Assembly (NCBI GenBank): GCA_034667225.1
Contig: JAXDKG010000009.1
Location: 1-64,000 of the forward strand
Direction of reading: 5' to 3'
DNA from: DATMER01 sp034667225
GTDB taxonomy: Bacteria; Acidobacteriota; Thermoanaerobaculia; Multivoradales; UBA5704
Length of the DNA: 64,000 nucleotides
Shown piece by piece: positions 19,155-27,953 of the stretch. How positions within the stretch are numbered: the first letter of the stretch is position 1; every line of letters starts with the position of its first letter. The position numbers and the translations under genes are program-made. Below the pieces are notes generated by a model. The model ran no database searches, was not told the origin of the DNA, and worked only from the letters and a program-made list of their open reading frames with translations.

Positions 19155-22100
19155 GACACCACTCCCTCCGGCAGAGAGGTGATGGTTTCGGCGGCCGGAA
19201 CCGTTGCTTCTCCCTTGCGGTCGAGCAGCGTGTAGACGACCGGGATGACGACCAGGGTGAGCACGGTGCCGACGGTCAGGCCACCGATCACGGTGATCGC
19301 GAGCGGCTGCTGGAGCTCGCCACCCTCGCCCATGCCGAAGGCCATGGGCAGGAGGCCCAGGACCGTGCATGCCGAGGTCATCAGGATCGGGCGCAGGCGG
19401 TTGAGGCCACCGTGCAGCAGCGCGTCCGCCTTGCTCATGCCCTGGTCGCGGAGCTGGTTGACGCCGTCGATGAGCACGATGGCGTTGTCCACCACGATGC
19501 CCGCGAGCATGACTCCGCCGAGGATCGCCACCACGTCGATCGAGTGGCCGGTGAGCGCCAGCGCGCCGAGCATGCCGATCGCGCCCAGCGGCACCGTGAA
19601 CATGACCACGAAGGGATGGATCAGCGACTCGAACTCGCAGGCCATCACCAGGTAGACCAGGAAGAGCGCCAGCAGGCCAGCCATCATGAGCGACCGGAAG
19701 GAACGCTGCATCTCTTCCTCCTGGCCGGAGAGCGAGGCGGTGACGCTGGCGGGGAGCGTCGCCCGGTCGATTGCGGCGCGGACGTCCGCGGCCACCTCGC
19801 CCATGCTCCGTCCCGCCAGGTTGCCCGAGATCACCGCCACCCTTTTCTGGCCGATGCGCCGGATCTCGCTGGGGCCGTCCGCGGCCGTCACGGTCGCCAC
19901 GGACGAGAGCGGAATGGGCACGCCGTCGCGCTGGCCCACGATCAAGCTGGAAAGGTCGGCCACCGAGGCCTTGCCCATCTCCACGGAGCGCACCCGGATG
20001 TCGATCTCCCGGTCCCCTTGCTGGAAGCGGGTCGCAACCGTGCCCTGGACCTTGCTGCGGACCGTTTCAGCTACCTGCGACAGATCGAGCCCGAGGCGCG
20101 TGAGCTGCTCGCGGTTGAACGCCACCTGCAGCTCGGGGTTGCCCAGCTCGGCCGTGGTGCGCACGTCCACAAGGCCGGGCACGTGCTCCATGTCCTGCCG
20201 CAGCTCGGCGGCGGCGGTGTGGAGCTCGGCCAGGTCGTCGCCGTAGACCTCGGCCTCGATCGGCGTGTGGAAGGTGAAGTAGGTCGGCCTGCCAAGCTCG
20301 AAGCGCGCCAGCTCGGAAGTTGCCAGACGCTCGCGGAGCTTGGCGATGACCGCCTCCTCGTCCTCGGTCTTCGTGCCCGGCTTCATCCGTACCTGGATGC
20401 GCGCCGCGCTCTCTCCCTCGCTGCCCGTCGAGGAGAGCGAGAGGCCGGTGCCGCCCGACGTGCTGGCGTAGGAGTCGACCCGCGGGTCGCCCGCGAGCAC
20501 CTCCTGGGCATCGGCAATGAAGCGGTCCGTGGCTTCGAGCGGCGTGCCCTCGGGCAGCTCCACCTTGAAGTAGAACTCGCCCTGCGAGAAGGAGGGCACC
20601 AGGTTGACGCCCAGGATCGGGATCAGGAAGAGCGAGGCCAGGAACAGCGCGAGGCCGAGGCCGAGCACCGTCCCTTTGGAACGCAGGGCCCAGCGCAGCA
20701 TCGGCGGATAGGCCGCGGTGACTGCCGCCAGGGCCGCGTCGAACGTCCGCGTGATGGGCCTGAAGATCCAGCCGAAGGCGCTGCCCATCCAGGACAGACT
20801 GCGCCGCAAACCGCCGAGCACCGCACCCGGAGCGCGGTGGAAGACCATCCATCTCGCCCGCTTGCGCCAGGGAGCCGATGCATCCGGCGCCGTGACGGAC
20901 AGGTGAGGAAGCTTGCCGGCCGCTCCCGCTGCCATCAAGGGGATGAGGGTGAGCGAAATCACCAGGGAGGCCATGAGCGAGATGGAGACGGTCACGGCCT
21001 GGTCGCGGAAGAGCTGCGCCGCCATGCCTTCGACGAACACGACCGGCACGAACACGACCACGGTGGTGAGCACCGAGGCGATGACTGCCATGCCCACCTC
21101 GGAGGCGCCGTTGCGCGCCGCCTCAATGCCGGACTCGCCCTGCTCGCGGCGCTTGTGGATGGCTTCGAGCACCACGATGGCACCGTCGACCAGCATGCCC
21201 ACGCCGAGGGCCAGACCGCCGAGGGACATGACGTTGAGCGTCGTCCCGGTCTGGTACATCAGGAAGAAGGTGGCAATGATCGACACCGGGATCGTCACCG
21301 CGATGATCAGCGTGCTGCGCAGGTCCTTGAGGAAGAGGAGCAGGACGCCGATGGCGATCAGGCCGCCCATCCAGGCGTTCTGGATCACCTCGTCGATCGA
21401 GGCGCGGATGAAACGCGACTGGTCGGCGCCGACTACGACTTCCACGCCTTCGGGGAGCTCCTTCTTCACGTTCTCCAGCCGCTCGTGAACTGCCTTGGCC
21501 ACCGCGACCGTGTTGGCATCACCCTCCTTGTAGACGGCGAGCTCGACCGCTTCTTTGCCGGCGAAGCGGGTGACGACCTCGCGCCGCTTGTGGGCGCGCG
21601 TGACCTCGGCCACGTCGGCCAGGGTGATGTTGCGGCCTTCATGGCCGGCCAGGATGGTGCCGAGGATGTCGTCGAGGTTCTGGAACTCGTTGCGCGCCCG
21701 CACCAGGTAGCGCGCCTCGGACTCGTAGAGGCTGCCGCCGGCCTGGTTGATGTTCTCGCGCAGGAGCCGGGCGCGGACGTCGTCGATGGAGAGCCCCAGG
21801 AGGGAGAGCTTGCCTTCATCGAGCCGGACTTCTATCTCTTCCTCATAGCCGCCGTTGACCTGGATCGCGGCCACGCCGCCGGTCGACTCCAGGTCGCGCT
21901 TGAGCACCTCCTCGCCCACGTAGCGCAGGCGGTAGAGGTCGGTGTCCGCCGATGTGCCGGTGAGATAGATGCGGACGATCGGGTCGTTCGCCGGGTCGAA
22001 GCGCAGGATGACCGGCTTCTCGGCCTCGCGGGCCAAGGGAAGAAGGTCGAGCTTCTGGCGCACGTCGAGGGCGGCGAAATCCATGTTCCGCCCCCAGTCG

Positions 22101-22384
22101 AACTCCAGCGTGACCTGGGAGAGCCCCGGCTTGGAGACCGAGGTGATCTTCTTGACGCCGGCCACCACGCCGGCCGCCTCCTCCACCGGACGGCTGACGA
22201 GCGACTCCACTTCAGCCGGAGCCGCGCCCGGGAAGCGGGTCTCGACCGTCAGGGTCGGATAGGAGACGTCTGGCAGCAGGTTAATGGGCAGCCGGGTGAA
22301 TGCCACCGCGCCGAAGAGAACCAGCGCGACCGCGCACATCGATACCGTGACCCTGCGGCGCAGGGATATTTCGACGATCTTCAT
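19151..22384 (-). CDS. RND efflux permease (HAE1/AcrB family), first of a pair
   Basis: A 1,077-residue RND permease starting MKIVEISLRRRVTVSMCAVA. It has the two periplasmic loops and twelve membrane helices of the family; GMLVDGAIVVLEAI (helix 4) and IVVDNAIVLIDGVN (helix 10) mark the proton path. It lies 30 bases downstream of the adaptor gene and overlaps the second permease gene. An adaptor followed by two permeases recalls MdtABC, where the two permeases form mixed trimers; mixed assembly here is an inference. No outer-membrane TolC-like gene is in the window. Confidence 0.95.
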   Translation of the reverse strand: MKIVEISLRRRVTVSMCAVALVLFGAVAFTRLPINLLPDVSYPTLTVETRFPGAAPAEVESLVSRPVEEAAGVVAGVKKITSVSKPGLSQVTLEFDWGRNMDFAALDVRQKLDLLPLAREAEKPVILRFDPANDPIVRIYLTGTSADTDLYRLRYVGEEVLKRDLESTGGVAAIQVNGGYEEEIEVRLDEGKLSLLGLSIDDVRARLLRENINQAGGSLYESEARYLVRARNEFQNLDDILGTILAGHEGRNITLADVAEVTRAHKRREVVTRFAGKEAVELAVYKEGDANTVAVAKAVHERLENVKKELPEGVEVVVGADQSRFIRASIDEVIQNAWMGGLIAIGVLLLFLKDLRSTLIIAVTIPVSIIATFFLMYQTGTTLNVMSLGGLALGVGMLVDGAIVVLEAIHKRREQGESGIEAARNGASEVGMAVIASVLTTVVVFVPVVFVEGMAAQLFRDQAVTVSISLMASLVISLTLIPLMAAGAAGKLPHLSVTAPDASAPWRKRARWMVFHRAPGAVLGGLRRSLSWMGSAFGWIFRPITRTFDAALAAVTAAYPPMLRWALRSKGTVLGLGLALFLASLFLIPILGVNLVPSFSQGEFYFKVELPEGTPLEATDRFIADAQEVLAGDPRVDSYASTSGGTGLSLSSTGSEGESAARIQVRMKPGTKTEDEEAVIAKLRERLATSELARFELGRPTYFTFHTPIEAEVYGDDLAELHTAAAELRQDMEHVPGLVDVRTTAELGNPELQVAFNREQLTRLGLDLSQVAETVRSKVQGTVATRFQQGDREIDIRVRSVEMGKASVADLSSLIVGQRDGVPIPLSSVATVTAADGPSEIRRIGQKRVAVISGNLAGRSMGEVAADVRAAIDRATLPASVTASLSGQEEEMQRSFRSLMMAGLLALFLVYLVMACEFESLIHPFVVMFTVPLGAIGMLGALALTGHSIDVVAILGGVMLAGIVVDNAIVLIDGVNQLRDQGMSKADALLHGGLNRLRPILMTSACTVLGLLPMAFGMGEGGELQQPLAITVIGGLTVGTVLTLVVIPVVYTLLDRKGEATVPAAETITSLPEGVVS

Positions 22385-22414
22385 GGCCGCCTCCGTTCAG
22401 TGAATAGGAGAGGC

Positions 22415-23590
22415 TTAGCGCGCCGCCTCGGCGGCGCGTTGATCGGCGGATTTGGCTTTCCCAGCCGCGGCGAGGATCTCGACCGGCGAGCCCTGCTTGA
22501 GGCTCCCCTGCCCGGCGACGATCACGCGCTCGCCCGGCTTGACGCCTCCGAGGACCTCGACGCGCTCCCCCTCCTCCAGGCCGAGCTGCACGGGCCGCTT
22601 TTCGGCGATCCCGTTCCTGGCCACGAATACGTGGGCGCTCTGCAGCTCGCGGAGTACGGCCTGGCGCGGCAAGAGCACGGCGCCGGGGCGCGATTCGCGG
22701 ATGACGTCGATGGTCACGAAGCCGCCGGGGCGCACCGCCGCGGGCAGCGGGTTCACGGCTTCGACCGTGACTTTGACCGTGCCGGTCGCGGGGTCCACCA
22801 CCGGGCTGATCTGGCGGATGCGTCCGCGGAACTGCACGGCCTCGTCGGCCTTGAGGGTGATGCGGGTCTCGCGGCCGGCCTTCAAGCCCAGCACCTCGCG
22901 CTCGGGCAGGTGGATGTAGGCGACGAGCGGATCGAAGTCGGCCAGGTTGAACAGCTCCTCGCCGGCGCGCAGGTGCTGGCCCTGCTCCACGATGCGGGAG
23001 GTGATGCGGCCGGAGAACGGCGCGTGGATGGCGGTCTTGCCGATGCGGTACCGGGCCTCGGCGACCTCCTGGCGGGACATCTCGTTCTCCATGCGCAGCT
23101 TCTCGAACGTCTCCTGGCTGATGAGGCCTTCCTTGAGCATGCGCTCGCCGCGCTCGTAGACCAGGCGGGAGTTCTCGGACTTGACCTGCGTCTTGGCGAG
23201 GTCGATGCCGGTGTCCTCGCGGTCGAGGGTGGCGAGCGTCTGTCCCTTGGTCACCCAGTCCCCCTCGTCCACGAACAGCCGCGCGATGCGGCCGTCGGAC
23301 TCGGTGAGGACTTTGACTTCATTGTCGGAGACCAGGTTGGCGGTCGAGCGGATGTAGGAGGAGACCGTGCCCGTCTCCACCGCGGCCACGCTGACCGGGA
23401 CCGGCGTCTTCTTCTTTTCTTCCGACTTGGTTTCGTCCTTGGCCGCGTTCTTGCCATTCGCGGCGGCGACCTTGACGACGGAGAACCCGCCCACGAGAAG
23501 GACGAGCAGGGCGGCGACAATCCAGAGAGTGCGCTTGCCGCGCGCCTTGGTATGCGAAAGGACCTCAGGGGTCTCAGCGTTTGCGTGCAT
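22415..23590 (-). CDS. RND efflux periplasmic adaptor (membrane fusion protein)
   Basis: A 391-residue adaptor. A short cytoplasmic N-terminus and one membrane anchor (LWIVAALLVLLVGGFSVV) precede a Lys/Glu-rich linker. The barrel-sandwich/lipoyl domain (VTKGQTLATLDRED and IHAPFSGRITSRIVEQGQ) flanks a short helical hairpin, then the beta-barrel and membrane-proximal domains follow (PAAVRPGGFVTIDV, GVKPGERVIVAGQG). It bridges the permeases to an outer-membrane channel. It is the first gene of the operon, and its promoter should lie in 23591-23740, where GCTAGAAT is a possible -10 for the divergent gene. Confidence 0.93.
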   Translation of the reverse strand: MHANAETPEVLSHTKARGKRTLWIVAALLVLLVGGFSVVKVAAANGKNAAKDETKSEEKKKTPVPVSVAAVETGTVSSYIRSTANLVSDNEVKVLTESDGRIARLFVDEGDWVTKGQTLATLDREDTGIDLAKTQVKSENSRLVYERGERMLKEGLISQETFEKLRMENEMSRQEVAEARYRIGKTAIHAPFSGRITSRIVEQGQHLRAGEELFNLADFDPLVAYIHLPEREVLGLKAGRETRITLKADEAVQFRGRIRQISPVVDPATGTVKVTVEAVNPLPAAVRPGGFVTIDVIRESRPGAVLLPRQAVLRELQSAHVFVARNGIAEKRPVQLGLEEGERVEVLGGVKPGERVIVAGQGSLKQGSPVEILAAAGKAKSADQRAAEAAR

Positions 23591-23751
23591 CGGAAATTCC
23601 CTCCTTCATTCGGCATTACGTCCGGGGCGGCGGGAATGTTTCGGGGGCAGGTCACACCCCGGTCACATCGATCCGCTAGAATGTCCTTCATCATGACGGG
23701 GCCGGCAGGCCGGGCTGGCCCGTTTTCCCTGTTGTTCGGGTGGAGAATCCA

Positions 23752-25395
23752 ATGGCGCAAGACATGTCGGCGTCGCATGTGCGGGCGGCCCTTTTCGTTG
23801 ACTTCGATAACATCTACCTCGGCCTGCAGAGGGAGGACCCCTCCGCCGCCGAGCAGTTCGCGACCGACCCCGGCCACTGGTTGAAATGGCTGCAGGAGAA
23901 GCTGCCGCTCGACTACCTGGGCGACGGCCTGGAGAGATCCAGGCGCAAGATCCTGTTCCGGCGCTGCTACCTGAACCCGTCGCAGTTCGGCCGCTTCCGC
24001 CCGTACTTCACCCGCTCGGCCGTGGAGGTGGTGGACTGCCCGCCGCTCACCAGCGGCGGCAAGACGAGCGCCGACATCCAGATGGTCATGGACATCCTGG
24101 ACGCGCTCGGGCATGCCACGCGCTTCGAGGAGTTCATCATCCTGTCGGGCGACGCCGACTTCACGCCGGTCCTGCTGCGCCTGTCCAAGCACGACCGGCG
24201 CAGCGCCGTGCTGGCGGTCGGCCCCGCGTCCGTGGCCTACAAAGCGGCCTGCGACCTCCTGATCGACCAGGACACCTTCCTGGAGGAGGCGATCGGCGTG
24301 ACGGTCGTAGCGGCGGGCAGCGCCGAGGGGCCGCGCACCACCGTCATGCAGGAGCTGCTGCGCCGCATCGCGGACAAGGTCTACGAGAAGACGAGCGCCT
24401 TCGGCGAGCTGGTGGCGACCGACCTCCCCGGCATCTTCCGCGAGTTCTCCGAGTTCACCTCCAGCACGAACTGGCTCGGGTTCAACAGCCTGCGTGGCAT
24501 GACCAGCGCGGTGATCCAGGCGCGGCGCGACCTGGAGATGCTCGAGGGGGACCCCTGGCGCGTCCGGGTGGGCGAAGGCATCGAGCCCGTCGACGACGGC
24601 GAAGAGCCGCCGGTGATCATCTCCCGCGATCGGCCGACGCCGGCCGCGTTCCAGGCCTTGACCGAGGAGATCCTGGAATACGTGCGCACGCTCGTCGAGG
24701 AGTCCGAGGTGGCGGTGCCCATGGCGCGGGCCGCGCAGATGGTCATCAGCCGCTTCGGCGAGGAGGTGCTCGACTCGCGCTGGGCCGGAGCGGGCACGTT
24801 CCGCGACCTGCTCGAAGGGAGCGACAGCGACGCCTTCGCGGTCTCGGCTCTCAAGCCCGGCTACCTCTACGACCCGCAGCGCCATCAGCTTCCGGCCAAC
24901 GGCCGCCCTGACGAGCTGCCCGCGACCGATCCCAAGCTGAGCCAGCTCGCCTGGCGCGTCCACCAGCTCACCGACACGCCGTATCTCACCCCGGTCGAGT
25001 ACGCGCTGATCTTCCACCACATCTCCGAAGAGGTGAGCAAGAACGGCTACTTCCTCACCCGGACCTCGAAGGCCGTGCGCGATCGGTGCATCGAGGAGGG
25101 GGCGACCATCGCCCGCGCCAGCGTCAACTTCATCCTGCGCGGCATCACTTTCGGCAGCCACCGCTTCGGCCAGAACGGCGACGATGCTCCGACCCTCGCC
25201 CAGGCCTTCTTCCGCAACGTCATCGGCCTGTGCGACAGCGCGGGCCTGCCGCTCACGGACGAGGAGCGCGAGATCCTCGGCCAGTGGATTCAGGGCGCGC
25301 CGGGCCAGGAACAGGCGACGGAACCCCTTCCGGAGGCAATACCGGAAGAGACTCCGCAGGAATCCGAGCCCGAGCCGCAGGAGGTCCAGGCCTGA
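23752..25395 (+). CDS. NYN-domain protein with LOTUS/OST-HTH-like C-terminal domains
   Basis: A 547-residue protein. The N-terminal NYN (PIN-like) domain has acidic sites in AALFVDFDNIYLGL, in SADIQMVMDILDAL and in FIILSGDADFTPVL, the expected metal-binding set for an RNase. Later regions of about 75 residues each (from about 205, 315 and 410) resemble OST-HTH/LOTUS modules that bind RNA. Start: ATG at 23752 with GGAG six bases upstream; the GTG at 23740 is less likely. Its stop shares one base with the next ATG (TGATG). Target RNAs are unknown. Confidence 0.85.
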   Translation: MAQDMSASHVRAALFVDFDNIYLGLQREDPSAAEQFATDPGHWLKWLQEKLPLDYLGDGLERSRRKILFRRCYLNPSQFGRFRPYFTRSAVEVVDCPPLTSGGKTSADIQMVMDILDALGHATRFEEFIILSGDADFTPVLLRLSKHDRRSAVLAVGPASVAYKAACDLLIDQDTFLEEAIGVTVVAAGSAEGPRTTVMQELLRRIADKVYEKTSAFGELVATDLPGIFREFSEFTSSTNWLGFNSLRGMTSAVIQARRDLEMLEGDPWRVRVGEGIEPVDDGEEPPVIISRDRPTPAAFQALTEEILEYVRTLVEESEVAVPMARAAQMVISRFGEEVLDSRWAGAGTFRDLLEGSDSDAFAVSALKPGYLYDPQRHQLPANGRPDELPATDPKLSQLAWRVHQLTDTPYLTPVEYALIFHHISEEVSKNGYFLTRTSKAVRDRCIEEGATIARASVNFILRGITFGSHRFGQNGDDAPTLAQAFFRNVIGLCDSAGLPLTDEEREILGQWIQGAPGQEQATEPLPEAIPEETPQESEPEPQEVQA

Positions 25396-25847
25396 TGCGG
25401 CCGGTCTGGATCATCCTTCTCCTGCTGTGCGGGGCCTGCGCGAAGGAGCCGGCTACTCCCATCGAATCCGAGCCGCGGGCGGTCCCGCCGGCGCTGCCGG
25501 TCCCGGTCGAGATCCCGTCGGAGCCGGGCGAGGCCGGGATCCGCGACTTCGTGACCATGTTCATGGACGTGCGCCTGACCGGCGACGACGTGCGCGCCCG
25601 CGACTACCTCTCCCCCACCGCCCTGGAGCAGTACGCCGCGCCCAAGGACATCCTCCCCCTGACCTCCATGTCCTTCACCGGCTGGGACCTGCTGGCCCTG
25701 AACGCCGCGGACGCGAATTCGTGGGAGGCGCGGGTACGCATCCGCCGCGAGGACGACCAGATCGAGGAGGTGTTGTTCGTGGGTCCAGGAGCGGATGCCA
25801 GCGGAGCGCAGCGGCCCTGGATCATCCGCGGGGCGGCGCGGCCATGA
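25395..25847 (+). CDS. Small putative lipoprotein coupled to the NYN gene
   Basis: A 150-residue protein starting MRPVWIILLLLCGACAKEP, a lipoprotein signal with Cys at 15. A Pro-rich spacer follows (residues 25-45), then a small domain containing IRDFVTMFMDVRLTGDDVRA and ending WIIRGAARP, which looks like an NTF2-like or DUF4440-like fold. It overlaps the upstream NYN gene by one base and the downstream DUF2750 gene by four, so the three form a coupled operon. Confidence 0.75.
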   Translation: MRPVWIILLLLCGACAKEPATPIESEPRAVPPALPVPVEIPSEPGEAGIRDFVTMFMDVRLTGDDVRARDYLSPTALEQYAAPKDILPLTSMSFTGWDLLALNAADANSWEARVRIRREDDQIEEVLFVGPGADASGAQRPWIIRGAARP

Positions 25848-26245
25848 CGGAAACCTGGGTGCTGACGGATCAGGAGCGCAGGCAGATCCTCGCCATGCCG
25901 GCCCGTGAGCGCTACGGCCTCTTCCTGCAGATCACGGTGGACTGGGAGGAGGCCTGGGGCCTGCACAGCCCGGACGGCTGGGTCCTTTCGAGCGGCGCGG
26001 ACGGCCGCGACGTCCTCCCCCTCTGGCCCCATGCAGGGTTCGCCGAAGCCTGCGCGCACGGCTCCTGGGAAGGCACCTCCCCCGCGGCTGTGCCGCTCGA
26101 CGAGCTGCTGGACGACCTCCTCCCTCTCCTGGAAGAGGACGGCATCCGCGTCGCGGTCTTCCCCAGCCCTCAGGGCGACGGCGTCCTGGTCCCGCCCGAC
26201 GAGCTCCGGCGGGATCTGAAGGCGGAGCTGGAGCTGGGGGAGTAG
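25844..26245 (+). CDS. DUF2750 family protein
   Basis: A 133-residue protein matching DUF2750: RERYGLFLQITVDWEEAWGL, then DGWVLSS, then LPLWPHAGFAEACA in the expected order. The family is widespread, small and of unknown function. It starts at the ATGA overlap with the lipoprotein gene and ends with an acidic LKAELELGE. Confidence 0.85.
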   Translation: MTETWVLTDQERRQILAMPARERYGLFLQITVDWEEAWGLHSPDGWVLSSGADGRDVLPLWPHAGFAEACAHGSWEGTSPAAVPLDELLDDLLPLLEEDGIRVAVFPSPQGDGVLVPPDELRRDLKAELELGE

Positions 26246-26278
26246 AATAGAGTGGGAGTAGATACGAAAGGAGACGCG

Positions 26279-26461
26279 ATGAACATTCAGGAGTTCTCGC
26301 ACCAGTTGGGACGGGAGGACCACCCCTCGCAGCTCATCCGGGCCCTCCGGTCGCTACGCGGTCTGGATGTGGACCGCCTCCGCCGTTTGAGGAACATCGA
26401 CTGGCACGTCTGGACCGACGACGGGCCGCGCGCCTGCGCGCAGCGGCCCGAGCCGGTGTAA
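26279..26461 (+). CDS. Small hypothetical protein
   Basis: A 60-residue protein (MNIQEFSHQLGREDHPSQLI) preceded by a strong ribosome binding site, AAAGGAG, eight bases before the ATG. It is Arg- and Asp-rich with no membrane segment or known domain. The good start signal and its place 33 bases after the DUF2750 gene support a real gene at the end of that operon. Confidence 0.6.
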   Translation: MNIQEFSHQLGREDHPSQLIRALRSLRGLDVDRLRRLRNIDWHVWTDDGPRACAQRPEPV

Positions 26462-26486
26462 TTTCCCTTCCGAAAAAACCTTTCGC

Positions 26487-27752
26487 TTACCGGAACGCAC
26501 CTACCGTGCCGCGCGTGGCGTTCAGCACGCGGGTGTTGTCGGCCCGGGTCGTGTTGCCCATGGCCACGCCGTTGTAGAGCTTGTTCGGGTTGGACCAGTA
26601 GTTGAGGCGCGGGCAGCCGGACGGGCAGTCGTAGGCCATGATCGTGCGCCAGCTCGGGGAGCCCGTGTAGCGGTAGCCGTGGCCGTAGGCGTAGGGCGAC
26701 AGGGTGCCGTCGGTATTGATGTCGTGGCGGGCGGATTGGAGGTGCCCGATCTCGTGGCCGAACGAGTAGTAGCCGGTGATGCAGTCCCAGTGCGCGTCGG
26801 CGAAGGCCGTGCTCGCGGTGGAGCCGATGCCCGAGGCCAGGCCGCAGGAAGACGCGTTGTTGATGACCAGGAAGGCGACGTCCGCTGCTACCGAGTTGCG
26901 GGTCGTGTGGATCGAGTCCATGAAGCCATCGGTCGTCCCGCGGTAGCGGGAGAGGTCGGTGCTGAAGCTGCCGCTCTGGGTGTAGGTGACCTGGGACTTG
27001 TGGGCAAGGATCAGGTCGATGAACACGCCGCTGTTCGTGTAGCCCTGGTTGGCTTCGGCGACCGCGAGATCGACCAAAGCGCTGATGTTGCCCGAGGCCG
27101 AAGCCGCGGAGGACGTCCAGTTGACCATGACTCTGATCACGGTGTCCGCCTGGGCCGTGAAGGTGGGGGGCATCTTGTACGTCGGCAGGTTGGCGTACTC
27201 GGCCGGATGGTCCGGGGGCAGGGAGCTGAAGTCCACGGCCGCGATGGCATGGTCGCCGCTCTTGAGCGGGCGGATCTTGTACAGCTCGCCGCCGTAGTGG
27301 ACGTTGCCCGTGATCGTCTTGCCGTCGCGGACCAGCATCACCGAGTTGATGGGATCGAATTTGAGCGCCTCGGCCGACCAGGGCACGATCACCGCCGCGC
27401 TCTGGTCCTCGATGACGCCGTACCACACCAGGTTGCCGAAGTTGTTGACGTAGGACCTGACCTGGTGAGCCCGGAAGTCGAGGCCATCGCCGAGATTGAG
27501 CCGGAGGGTCTGGGCCTTGCGGTTGACCATGTCCGCATTGGCGCGCACGACCTGCAGCGAGGCCGTGGTCGGGTTGTCGAGCAGGGCCTGGAACGAGGTA
27601 TCCAGACTGAGGGAGGCTCCATGGATGGAGGCGATCTCGAGGGGCGAGAACAGGGCATCGCCCGCCTGAGCGGCGCCGGCCGGTATTGCCAATACCGCTG
27701 ACAGCGCGAGAACGACAGCCAGACCCACTGCACGCATCCTTTGTGTCCTCAT
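26487..27752 (-). CDS. Secreted zinc metalloprotease, reprolysin/M12B-like
   Basis: A 421-residue exported protease. The ATG at 27752 has AAGGAG at ideal spacing and gives a signal peptide ending AVLAIPAGAAQA. A pro-region of about 190 residues is followed by the catalytic domain with HEIGHLQSARHD (HExxHxxxxxHD, three zinc ligands) and the Met-turn IMAYDC. Several Cys around SSCGLA, HWDCITG and YDCPSGCP could form disulfides. It is a metzincin of the reprolysin-like group; the substrate is unknown. A start 17 codons upstream is rejected. Confidence 0.9.
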   Translation of the reverse strand: MRTQRMRAVGLAVVLALSAVLAIPAGAAQAGDALFSPLEIASIHGASLSLDTSFQALLDNPTTASLQVVRANADMVNRKAQTLRLNLGDGLDFRAHQVRSYVNNFGNLVWYGVIEDQSAAVIVPWSAEALKFDPINSVMLVRDGKTITGNVHYGGELYKIRPLKSGDHAIAAVDFSSLPPDHPAEYANLPTYKMPPTFTAQADTVIRVMVNWTSSAASASGNISALVDLAVAEANQGYTNSGVFIDLILAHKSQVTYTQSGSFSTDLSRYRGTTDGFMDSIHTTRNSVAADVAFLVINNASSCGLASGIGSTASTAFADAHWDCITGYYSFGHEIGHLQSARHDINTDGTLSPYAYGHGYRYTGSPSWRTIMAYDCPSGCPRLNYWSNPNKLYNGVAMGNTTRADNTRVLNATRGTVGAFR

Positions 27753-27903
27753 TCCGATCTCCTTGTTGTAAAGAACGGTAGCTTTCCCCCCAGGGCTCCG
27801 CAAAGCGGAGCGCTCGGGGTCTTCTCTGCTGAGTACGGTGCGCGGGTGGGAAGAAAACGAGCCGTCGATAGCACAAGGATCTATGCATAGCGTCGCGTCG
27901 ATA

Positions 27904-27912
27904 TGCTAGAAT
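27904..27912 (+). promoter_or_regulatory. Candidate extended -10 promoter of the transglycosylase gene
   Basis: TGCTAGAAT matches an extended -10 element (TGnTAnnnT) and ends 41 bases before the ATG at 27954. No good -35 is visible, which extended -10 promoters tolerate. It lies in the gap between divergent genes. Confidence 0.4.
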
Positions 27913-27953
27913 CGCCAGTGTCAGCAACGGTCCGTTTCTCATAGGTATCAAGC

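Noticed and set aside
16071..23884. Very long open frames on the plus strand opposite the RND operon (16071-19235 and 19412-23884)
   Set aside because: They mirror the minus-strand permease and adaptor genes codon for codon, are rich in His/Gly/Arg/Asp from antisense high-GC sequence, and match no protein family.
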